Shown here piece after piece: positions 1 through 5,970 of a DNA stretch of 5,970 nt. The notes under the pieces were generated by a model that was given only the letters and a program-made list of their open reading frames with translations, did no database searches and had not been told where the DNA came from. This stretch comes from Gemmatimonadaceae bacterium. GTDB taxonomy: Bacteria > Gemmatimonadota > Gemmatimonadetes > Gemmatimonadales > Gemmatimonadaceae. Where the stretch lies: NCBI GenBank assembly GCA_017881545.1, contig JADGQU010000166.1, forward strand, positions 1 to 5,970, read 5' to 3'. The number at the start of each line of letters is the position of its first letter. Within the stretch, counting starts at the first letter, position 1. The position numbers and the translations under genes are program-made.

Positions 1-507
1 GGTTTTTCTCAGAGCGAGGTCGGCGCGGTGTTCCTCGGCATCGGAGTTGTCGCGACGATCCTGGGCGTTCTCGTCGCGGGCGCGGTGATAGGGAAGTGGG
101 GGATCAACCGCTCTCTCTGGATTTTTGTGGTTTTCCAGGGCTTGAGCAATCTCACCTACTACGGTTTGTCGCTCTCCGGGAAGAACCATGCCTTCATGGT
201 GGCCGCTGTCGTGACCGAGAACTTCGGGCTCGGTCTCGTTACCGGAGCGATGACCGCCTACCTGATGAGCATGTGCAACAGGCGCTTTACTGCCACGCAG
301 TTCGCACTGCTCTCGAGCCTCTTGGCTGCCAGCAGGGACATACTCGTCGCGCCGGCCGGGAAGATCGCGGAATCACTGGGATGGCCGACGTTCTTTCTCA
401 TCACGGTCACGATGGCGATTCCGCCGCTCCTGCTGCTTCCATTCATCGCGCCCTGGTCGCGCGACTTGCCGATCGGCGCGGCGCCTCACACCGGTGAGAC
501 GGTATAG
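1..507 (+). CDS. ampG: AmpG-like MFS muropeptide permease, C-terminal part (5' end outside window)
   Basis: This is the last 168 codons of an inner-membrane major facilitator permease; the frame is open from base 1, so the GTG at 28 is an internal Val and not the start. AmpG imports GlcNAc-anhydroMurNAc peptides released by wall turnover into the cytoplasm for recycling. The best evidence is the segment at 274-318, reading CNRRFTATQFALLSS, which closely matches the CNKSFSATQFALLSA stretch of E. coli AmpG. A preceding ENF (E. coli has FENF) and a following GW-TFFL agree with it. About five hydrophobic segments are visible, ending in a Leu/Pro-rich helix and a short hydrophilic tail (SRDLPIGAAPHTGETV). 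The protein stops soon after what would be helix 12, so it lacks the extra C-terminal helices of the 491-residue E. coli protein. The family call is strong. The exact substrate is inferred, and an AmpG-like transporter of other sugars remains possible. Confidence 0.85.
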   Translation, partial: GFSQSEVGAVFLGIGVVATILGVLVAGAVIGKWGINRSLWIFVVFQGLSNLTYYGLSLSGKNHAFMVAAVVTENFGLGLVTGAMTAYLMSMCNRRFTATQFALLSSLLAASRDILVAPAGKIAESLGWPTFFLITVTMAIPPLLLLPFIAPWSRDLPIGAAPHTGETV

Positions 508-518
508 GCGAAAGCCGC

Positions 519-1388
519 TCAGCGGTCCTTGGCGCCGCGGCGATAGTCCTCTTCAGGACTGCGGAGACGTGCCGTCACGACGGTGACGTTGTCAGGCGCG
601 CCTGTGTGCATCGCTTCCTCGATGAGCGCCTTGCAGATCTCCTCTGGCCGCCCCGCGCCGCGCGCTATCCGTCCGATCTCCTCGGGCGACACCTGATTCG
701 ACAGGCCGTCGCTACAGAGCACGAGAATGTCGTCGTTGTCCAGCCTCACGCGATAAAAGTCGGTGACGACCTTTTCTTCCGGACCAAGCGCCTGGAGGAT
801 GATGTTCCGGTGCTCGCTCTGCGCCGCTTCCTTCACGGTCATGCGGCCGGCGTCGATCAGCCGTTGCACGAATGACTGGTCCTTGGTCAGCTGCTTGGCG
901 GCGCCTTTGCGCACGAGATACGCGCGGCTGTCGCCCACCTGAGCGATGTAAGCTTCGCCGTCGAGCACAAGAGTCAGCGTCGTCGTCGTGCCCATGCCGT
1001 GATGCTCGGGCGACGCATTGGCTTTTTGGAAGATCGCCCTGTTCGCGACGTCGATCCCCCGCTTGAGCGCGGCTTCGACTGCTTCAGGCGTGCGCTTGGG
1101 GACTTTGTGCCACCATCGGTGCAGCTCGCTCAGAATCGTCTCGGTCGCGATGGAGCTGGCGAGCGCGCCGGATGCTGCTCCGCCGACACCATCGGCGACA
1201 ATGAGGATGAAAGGGGCGGTGTGCACCGAGACGAGCGTGGGCGCGCTCATCGTCGCGATGTCGCCAGTCTCCAGGTTCGCTATCAAGAAGGAATCCTGAT
1301 TGTCGTGCCTGATCAGGCCGACATTCGAGATCCCGAAACTCTCTGCAATCAATTTTGGCTCTCGACGGGAGCATAGTGGTACGGTCAC
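519..1388 (-). CDS. PP2C-family serine/threonine protein phosphatase (Stp/PrpC type)
   Basis: A soluble 289-residue protein phosphatase that would use two Mn/Mg ions to remove phosphate from Ser/Thr, typically opposing Hanks-type kinases. PP2C motifs appear in order: RHDNQDSF (27-34), VADGVGG (64-70, metal Asp66), GMGTTTTL (131-138), AQVGDSRAYL (149-158), LTKDQSF (167-173), LCSDGLSNQV (224-233, metal Asp227) and GAPDNVTVV (263-271, metal Asp266). No membrane segment or sensor domain is seen, so it is a stand-alone cytoplasmic enzyme. It is longer than the usual 240-250 residues, partly because of extra sequence between motifs 1 and 2 (about 38-58) and a charged tail. The start is uncertain: GTG at 1388 has GGGAGG about 12 bases upstream, and a stop lies in frame further up with no ATG between. 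A TTG at codon 13, preceded by GAGAG, would give a more typical N-terminus. It converges on ampG and diverges from the amidase gene. No kinase is in the window. Confidence 0.93.
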   Translation of the reverse strand: MTVPLCSRREPKLIAESFGISNVGLIRHDNQDSFLIANLETGDIATMSAPTLVSVHTAPFILIVADGVGGAASGALASSIATETILSELHRWWHKVPKRTPEAVEAALKRGIDVANRAIFQKANASPEHHGMGTTTTLTLVLDGEAYIAQVGDSRAYLVRKGAAKQLTKDQSFVQRLIDAGRMTVKEAAQSEHRNIILQALGPEEKVVTDFYRVRLDNDDILVLCSDGLSNQVSPEEIGRIARGAGRPEEICKALIEEAMHTGAPDNVTVVTARLRSPEEDYRRGAKDR

Positions 1389-1504
1389 GGGAGAAAACCG
1401 CCTCCCGGTGCGACAAAAGATAGTGAAACGAATCGAACGAGGGCACTACCCATGCGTATTGGAAAGATGTATACCGCATTGCACGTGTAACCTGGAACCT
1501 TACG
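1389..1504. promoter_or_regulatory. Divergent intergenic region expected to hold two promoters
   Basis: This 116-base gap lies between the divergent phosphatase and amidase genes, so promoters for both should lie here. It is visibly less GC-rich than the genes. I could not identify a convincing -35/-10 pair on either strand. Features seen: a 5-base inverted repeat TAGTG/CACTA (1421-1425 and 1444-1448), the direct repeat AACGA (1427-1431 and 1436-1440), a GTATAC palindrome (1469-1474) and a CACGTG palindrome (1482-1487). Any could be an operator half, but all are short enough to be chance. The amidase start has only a weak ribosome site (GGA at 1494-1496, 8 bases before the ATG). Confidence 0.5.
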
Positions 1505-3193
1505 ATGAATGCTTGGACCTATAGGGGTATTGCCTGCTGCGTCGTCTTGGCGAGCGCGGCCTGCGGGCCGGCGCGGGCGCCATCCACGCCTGCTCCGGCT
1601 CCCGTGACCTTTCCTCCGCTCACTCCCGCCCCAATTCCTCCCGCCAGTCCGAAGCTGCCACCGGTTCCCGAGGTGCGTGGCCCCCTTCAAATCACCGTCG
1701 CCTATCCCAGACCGGAACAGCTCCTCACCGTTCGGGATTCGAATTTCATATTCGGCAGCGTCGGAACCGGAGACGCCGCGCTTCGCATCAACGGTGTGGC
1801 CGTGCCCGTCTGGCCCAACGGCGCCTTCATGGGATGGCTGCCCGTCCCGCCCGATAGCGCACCGCGTTACGAGCTGCTCGCATCGAGCGGCGCTGAGCGG
1901 GCGCGGCTCATTCTTCCGGTAAGAATTCCGCCGGTCCCCGATACCACGCACCGCGTGAAGCTGCCCGGCGACACGGTTCAACCCGTTCCATCGCCCGATA
2001 CGCTCATTCCGGTTCCAGCGAATGTCTACGTCACCCTCGGCGCGCCCACTTCGACTGTGGACGACACGGACCGCGTGACGATCGCTCGCCCTGCTCCTGG
2101 AAATGGACAGGAGTACAAGTGGTTTCTCTTTCCAGGCACGGTTGTGAAGATCACGGGCGCGATGAAGGCGAGCGGCGACGACTTCGTGCACATCCAGCTC
2201 GACTCGATCCAGGACGCGTGGGTTCTGCGCAGCGAGTTGCGGCCGCAGAACATCTCGGCCGCGGCACCAGGCGGGTTCGTCGGCGATTCGACGGCCCCCG
2301 TTCGCCAGGTTGGAACGGTTCGCATCGAGCCCGGCCCGGAATGGATCGACGTCGTGATTCCCATGACCGGATCGCCACCGCCGTACCTTGTAGAGGAGAC
2401 CGACCGCTCGCTCTCGCTGCTACTCTACGGCGTGACCGGAGCGCCCGTGATCTCGGCGATGCCGGCGCCTCCCGATTCCTATTTCAACAGCATCAGCTCC
2501 ACGCCCGAGCCGAGCAGAGTGCGCTACGCAATCAATCTCGAGCGCGCCCCGTACGGTTACCTCGCGCTGTGGCAGAACGGCGCGCTGACTTTCAGGGTGC
2601 GGCGTCCCCCCCGAATCGCGGATGCCACATCTCCGCTCCGTGGCCTCACGATCACTGTGGATCCTGGGCATCCGCCCGCCGGTGCTACGGGGCCGACGGG
2701 ACTGTACGAAGGCGATGCAGTGCTCCAGGTCGGTCTAAAAGTTCGCGATCTGCTCACCCAGCGCGGCGTGAACGTCGTGATCACGCGCACGGGCCCCGAG
2801 CCGGTCGATCTCGGACTTCGCCCGATCATCAGCCGTCGCGCGAACGCACACGCTTTCGTCTCGATCCACCTCAATGCTTTCCCCGACGGCGTGAATCCAT
2901 TTGTCAACAACGGGTCTTTGACGCTTTATTTCTGGCCTCATTCGATTCCGTTGGGTGTGGCGACCCAGGCGGCGCTGCTGGCCGAGCTGGGACTGCGCGA
3001 CAATGGAACCAAATTCCAGAACCTTGCGGTGGCTCGCGGAACGTGGATGCCATCGATTCTCACCGAGGGCGCATTCGTCATCATGCCTGACCAGGAAGCG
3101 GCGCTGAGAACCCCGACGTACCAGGACGCTTACGCCACCGCGATAGTGCGCGGCCTCGAGGCCTACTTCGCATCGCTGGCCAACAAACCGTGA
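1505..3193 (+). CDS. Secreted N-acetylmuramoyl-L-alanine amidase (Amidase_3) with multi-domain N-terminal region
   Basis: This 562-residue zinc enzyme would cleave the MurNAc-L-Ala amide bond of peptidoglycan in the periplasm. The C-terminal catalytic domain (about 378-558) has every expected residue of the AmiA/B/C fold: zinc ligands His389 in VDPGH, Glu402 in GLYEGD and His455 in SIHLNA, and catalytic Glu521 in LTEGAF. Their spacing is normal, so it should be active. The N-terminus is a signal peptide ending LASAAC, with Cys20 as a likely lipidation site; Ser at -3 makes the lipobox imperfect. A Pro/Ala-rich linker follows (about 21-58). Next come a beta-rich Ig-like segment (about 60-142, with INGVAVPVWPNGAF), a second Pro-rich linker, an SH3-like segment (about 172-247, with WFLFPGTVVKI and DAWVLRSEL) and an AMIN-like beta domain (about 269-367). 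The last three are judged from pattern only. Such domains usually bind wall polymers or division-site partners. The start is the first ATG in frame, with a weak ribosome site. Its stop codon overlaps the next gene. No autoregulatory element is visible. Confidence 0.93.
   Translation: MNAWTYRGIACCVVLASAACGPARAPSTPAPAPVTFPPLTPAPIPPASPKLPPVPEVRGPLQITVAYPRPEQLLTVRDSNFIFGSVGTGDAALRINGVAVPVWPNGAFMGWLPVPPDSAPRYELLASSGAERARLILPVRIPPVPDTTHRVKLPGDTVQPVPSPDTLIPVPANVYVTLGAPTSTVDDTDRVTIARPAPGNGQEYKWFLFPGTVVKITGAMKASGDDFVHIQLDSIQDAWVLRSELRPQNISAAAPGGFVGDSTAPVRQVGTVRIEPGPEWIDVVIPMTGSPPPYLVEETDRSLSLLLYGVTGAPVISAMPAPPDSYFNSISSTPEPSRVRYAINLERAPYGYLALWQNGALTFRVRRPPRIADATSPLRGLTITVDPGHPPAGATGPTGLYEGDAVLQVGLKVRDLLTQRGVNVVITRTGPEPVDLGLRPIISRRANAHAFVSIHLNAFPDGVNPFVNNGSLTLYFWPHSIPLGVATQAALLAELGLRDNGTKFQNLAVARGTWMPSILTEGAFVIMPDQEAALRTPTYQDAYATAIVRGLEAYFASLANKP
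3190..3193 (+). other. GTGA stop/start overlap between amidase and metallopeptidase-barrel genes
   Basis: The TGA stop of the amidase (3191-3193) overlaps the GTG start of the next gene (3190-3192). No good Shine-Dalgarno sequence is visible in the bases just upstream (GGCCAACAAACC), so the second gene is probably translated by ribosomes finishing the first. This supports one operon and matched expression. The start choice is backed by the signal peptide that begins exactly here. Confidence 0.75.
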
Positions 3194-5970
3194 GATCGTT
3201 CGCGCTCGGTGCCGCGTTGGTCTTCTGGGCGGCGCGGGTCGCGGGCGGGCAGCTGCCGCCCAACGAGCACTGGCGCACAATCCGCACGCAGCATTTCCGC
3301 GTGCATTTCACTCCGGCGGTCGAAGAAGATGCGCGGAGGGCGGCGGTCAACGCCGAGCGGGCGTACGCCGAGCTGTCGACGGAGCTCGTTCCGCCGCGCG
3401 GCACAATCGACCTCGTCGTTTCGGACAACGTCGATTACACGAATGGCTACGCCACGCCGTTTCCGTCGAATCGAATCGTAGTCTTTGCGCACCCGCCGAC
3501 TGATGCATCGGGTCTCCGCGACTATGATGATTGGAACGCGCTCGTAGTGACCCACGAGCTCACGCACATTTTCCATCTCGACCGCTCGCGCGGAATCTGG
3601 CGCTTCGGGCAGGCCGTCTTCGGAAGGAATCCGCTGCTGTTCCCGAATCTGTACGAGCCACGTTGGGTTCTCGAGGGACTGGCCGTCTATTTCGAGTCGC
3701 GACTGACGGGTATGGGCAGGCTCGAGAGCTCCGAACACTCGATGACTGCTCGCGCGGCCGCTCTTGCCAATCGAGTGCCCACGCTCGAGGAGCTGTCACC
3801 AGGCACTTCGCGCTTTCCCGGCGGCAACGTCATCTACATCTATGGGTCGCTCCTGTTCGACTACCTGTCCCGCACGCGCGGGCCGGGCAGCATCCGCGAG
3901 TTCGTAGAGCGGGGCGCCAAAACTCCGTTGCCATTCATTCTTACGCTGACGTCGCGGAGCGCTTTTGGAATGTCGTTCCAGACGGCGTGGGAGCATTGGC
4001 GCGACTCGCTGGTTGCGGAGATGAGCACACCACACGAGGCGATGCCGGGGTGGCGCCAGCTCACCAACGGCGGACGCGTGGCGCTCTTCCCGCGCTGGCT
4101 CGGCGACACCACTCTGGTCTACGCGGGCGACAACGCGCGAGAGGTGCCATCCGCGTATGAGGTCACTCTCTCGGGGCGCGAGACCCGGCTCGGCCGGCGC
4201 AATGGGACGAGCCCCAACGTGAGAATGCCCGACGGCGGCCTTCTCTACTCACAGCCCGATTACATCGATCCGTATCACATCCGGAACGATCTCTACGTGG
4301 AGAGAAACGGGTCGGAGACGCGGCTTACCACGGGAGCACGGCTGACCTCGCCCGACGCCCGCGGTGACGGAGAGATCGTGGCGCTACAAGATGAGCCGGG
4401 AACGACGAGGCTGGTAAGAGTATCACGCAACGGACACACGCTCGTGCCGGTCACGCCGACGAGCATCGACGTGCAGTGGGCTGATCCGCGCTGGTCCCCG
4501 GACGGCACGCGCATCGCGGCAGTAAAGCAGAGTCACGGGAGATCCGAGATCGTCATCATGGATTCCGATGGGAAGCTGATTGATTCCTTCGGCGCGACGC
4601 ACGCGATCAACTCGAGCCCGAGCTGGTCTGCGGACGGGCGGCGCATTTACTTCTCGTCTGAGCGAAGCGGTTCGCCACAGATCTACGTTGCCGACGTGAC
4701 GACGTTCGCGCCAAGAGTCTCGCGCATGAGCGATGCGTCGACAGGCTTGTTCGCGCCCGAGCTATCGCCCGATCAAACACAGTTGGCCGCACTGCTCTTC
4801 AGGGGCGACGGCTACCACCTCGGCGTTGCACCGCTATCGTCGGTCACACGCGTCGTCGTGGACAGCACCCGAACAAGTCCGCGCTCGGGCTGCACGACCT
4901 GCGTGGCGATCGTTCCCGGACTCGCGCCACGCGGCGAAGCCGATACTTCCCGCGCAACTGAGTATTCGCCGTGGCAATCGCTCATGCCCCGCTACTGGAT
5001 TCCCGTTGTCGAGAGCAGCACAGACGACGGGACATCGTGGGGTGCCGCCACCAGCGGCTACGACATTGTGGGTCGCCACGACTATTCCGTCGAGGTCCTT
5101 CACAATTCGAAGTGGGCAGAAACCTCCGCGTGGCTCTGGTACCGCTACGCGGGATTCGGTCTGCCCTTGATCGATCTCTATGTGTCCCAGGACTACTCGA
5201 ATGGGACTTTTCGTTTTGACGATGGAGCCGGAAACCTCAGCTCACCGTTCGGACTCGCGCAGCGCGAGAGAGTCGTCTCGCTTCAGGCGACGTTCGTTCG
5301 TCCCCGTTTCCGGAGCTACACCACGGCCTCGATCGGGGGAGAGCTCGACGGCGATACCTACTCCACGCGTCCCGACACCGTGATCCGGCAGTTGCAGTCT
5401 TTCTTCTCGCAGACGCACAACTATCCGGCACTGGTTGCGTCGGCCGGGTGGTCGAACGCGCAGCGCCCGGGCCTGAGTATTTCGCCCGAGGATGGAATCA
5501 GCATCAGCGCGTTCGGACGTCAGCGCTGGAAAGCGGGCACGACAGGGGGCGCCACCCGTAGCGTCATCGGGACGACGCTGGCTTTCAAATCACTCGACTT
5601 CCCCGGTTTTGCGCACCACGTGCTCGCGCTGCGGGCGGCGGGGGGAATTACCGATGACGGAAGTCCCGACCTTTTTTCAGCCGGCGGAATCAGCGGGACC
5701 GGGCTCGATGTCTTTCCTGGTGTCTCGGTCGGTCAGCAACAACGTCGGACCTTCGGCGTGCGCGGATATCCGGCGGGTGTCGAGGGTGGAATTCGCGCTT
5801 ATTCGGCAGCGGCCGAGTACAGAGCACCGCTGGCCGCACCATCGCGCGGTTTCCGCTTCATTCCGGTCTTCGTTGATAAGATGTCGCTGACGGTGTTCGG
5901 AGAGACCGGTCGAGCGTTCTGTCCTGCGAACGCAGATACCGTGAACGGATTCTGCAACGCCGCGAGCATC
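3190..5970 (+). CDS. Metallopeptidase / TolB-like propeller / Omp85-like outer-membrane barrel protein, 3' end outside window
   Basis: One uninterrupted frame of 927 codons, still open at the right edge. It starts at GTG 3190 with a signal peptide (hydrophobic about 4-19, likely cut near VAGG-Q). Residues about 28-285 form a gluzincin peptidase of the Peptidase_MA type: HELTH at 122-126 (nt 3553-3567; zinc His122 and His126, catalytic Glu123) and Glu162 in WVLEGLAVYFE as the probable third ligand. Residues 298-557 contain six WD40-like/PD40 blades, the count found in TolB. The region from about 595 on alternates polar and aromatic or hydrophobic residues like outer-membrane strands. It contains FGVRGYP (855-861), matching the conserved VRGF/Y of Omp85 loop 6, and the following EYRAPL fits a strand. 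About three or four last strands should lie beyond 5970. No POTRA repeat is seen. In Omp85 topology the peptidase and propeller would lie in the periplasm unless the barrel exports them. Substrate and role are unknown to me. Cysteine pairs at 568/571 and 911/922 may be disulfides. Confidence 0.88.
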   Translation, partial: MRSFALGAALVFWAARVAGGQLPPNEHWRTIRTQHFRVHFTPAVEEDARRAAVNAERAYAELSTELVPPRGTIDLVVSDNVDYTNGYATPFPSNRIVVFAHPPTDASGLRDYDDWNALVVTHELTHIFHLDRSRGIWRFGQAVFGRNPLLFPNLYEPRWVLEGLAVYFESRLTGMGRLESSEHSMTARAAALANRVPTLEELSPGTSRFPGGNVIYIYGSLLFDYLSRTRGPGSIREFVERGAKTPLPFILTLTSRSAFGMSFQTAWEHWRDSLVAEMSTPHEAMPGWRQLTNGGRVALFPRWLGDTTLVYAGDNAREVPSAYEVTLSGRETRLGRRNGTSPNVRMPDGGLLYSQPDYIDPYHIRNDLYVERNGSETRLTTGARLTSPDARGDGEIVALQDEPGTTRLVRVSRNGHTLVPVTPTSIDVQWADPRWSPDGTRIAAVKQSHGRSEIVIMDSDGKLIDSFGATHAINSSPSWSADGRRIYFSSERSGSPQIYVADVTTFAPRVSRMSDASTGLFAPELSPDQTQLAALLFRGDGYHLGVAPLSSVTRVVVDSTRTSPRSGCTTCVAIVPGLAPRGEADTSRATEYSPWQSLMPRYWIPVVESSTDDGTSWGAATSGYDIVGRHDYSVEVLHNSKWAETSAWLWYRYAGFGLPLIDLYVSQDYSNGTFRFDDGAGNLSSPFGLAQRERVVSLQATFVRPRFRSYTTASIGGELDGDTYSTRPDTVIRQLQSFFSQTHNYPALVASAGWSNAQRPGLSISPEDGISISAFGRQRWKAGTTGGATRSVIGTTLAFKSLDFPGFAHHVLALRAAGGITDDGSPDLFSAGGISGTGLDVFPGVSVGQQQRRTFGVRGYPAGVEGGIRAYSAAAEYRAPLAAPSRGFRFIPVFVDKMSLTVFGETGRAFCPANADTVNGFCNAASI
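4081..4860 (+). repeat. Six divergent propeller-blade (PD40/TolB-like) protein repeats within the metallopeptidase-barrel gene
   Basis: Six units of about 38-43 residues can be aligned by eye at nt 4081-4194, 4207-4335, 4342-4461, 4471-4593, 4609-4734 and 4744-4860. Each follows the pattern: Pro or Ala near a Trp/Ser/Leu, then (S)(P/A)DG or a variant, then a hydrophobic strand, then a turn and a strand such as IYVADV. Units four (DPRWSPDGTRIAAV) and five (SPSWSADGRRIYFSS) are near-consensus PD40. Units one, two, three and six are degenerate, with MPDGGLLYS, RGDGEIVAL and SPDQTQLAAL recognisable in two, three and six. Six blades make a closed TolB-type propeller. The repeats are at protein level only; the DNA is not repetitive. 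Confidence 0.7.

Noticed and set aside
507..525. Small hairpins GGC-GAAA-GCC and CCGC-TCA-GCGG between the convergent stop codons as a bidirectional terminator
   Set aside because: Stems are only 3-4 base pairs, overlap each other, and have no T-run on either strand.
1421..1448. Inverted repeat TAGTG/CACTA as an operator
   Set aside because: Arms of five bases with an 18-base gap occur easily by chance, and there is no regulator gene nearby to link it to.
1479..1506. Possible promoter TTGCAC with TACGAT 16 bases downstream
   Set aside because: The -10 box would overlap the amidase ATG and place the transcript start inside the gene. No later start would keep the signal peptide.
1385..2191. 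A 268-codon open frame on the minus strand, overlapping the amidase gene and the intergenic region
   Set aside because: Arg/Gly-rich, low-complexity translation with no motif. It lies opposite a gene with full catalytic motifs and is explained by GC-rich codon positions.
2119..3090. A 323-codon open frame on the plus strand inside the amidase gene
   Set aside because: Out-of-frame shadow: Arg-, Ala- and Pro-rich with no recognisable domain, and entirely covered by the amidase frame.
3531..4160. A 209-codon plus-strand frame inside the metallopeptidase region, plus several shorter antisense frames
   Set aside because: The continuous 927-codon frame carries HELTH, propeller and barrel motifs; the alternatives are Arg-rich shadows.

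Overview
The window looks like chromosomal DNA from a GC-rich, Gram-negative (diderm) bacterium. It encodes an AmpG-type muropeptide permease, a putative envelope-anchored N-acetylmuramoyl-L-alanine amidase and a protein ending in an Omp85-like outer-membrane barrel. The proline-rich, multi-domain amidase and the metallopeptidase/propeller/barrel protein have the flavour of Gemmatimonadota or a related soil phylum. That placement is an inference from protein style, not from any marker gene. No RNA gene, insertion sequence, CRISPR array or other mobile element was seen.

Layout. Positions 1-507 (+) hold the C-terminal part of an AmpG-like MFS permease, cut by the left edge. It converges, with only 11 bases between stop codons, on a PP2C-type serine/threonine protein phosphatase (519-1388, -). 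A 116-base divergent intergenic region (1389-1504) separates the phosphatase from a two-gene (+) operon. The first operon gene is a secreted, probably lipid-anchored, zinc amidase (1505-3193). Its stop overlaps, in a GTGA stop/start, the second gene (3190 to beyond 5970), which is open to the right edge and fills almost half of the window. That second gene encodes a signal peptide, a gluzincin metallopeptidase domain (HELTH plus a downstream Glu), six TolB/PD40-like propeller blades and most of an Omp85-like beta-barrel with the VRGY loop-6 motif.

How they may work together (inference). Three of the four genes point to the cell envelope. The amidase would cut peptide stems from peptidoglycan, AmpG imports released anhydro-muropeptides, and the overlapping downstream gene would place a protease and a propeller at the outer membrane. 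The phosphatase belongs to the family that reverses Hanks-type kinase phosphorylation, which often controls wall growth, but no kinase is present here. The metallopeptidase-propeller-barrel polypeptide is the item most worth following up: it resembles patatin-type (type Vd) Omp85 fusions in logic, but with a protease and a propeller where POTRA domains would be expected.
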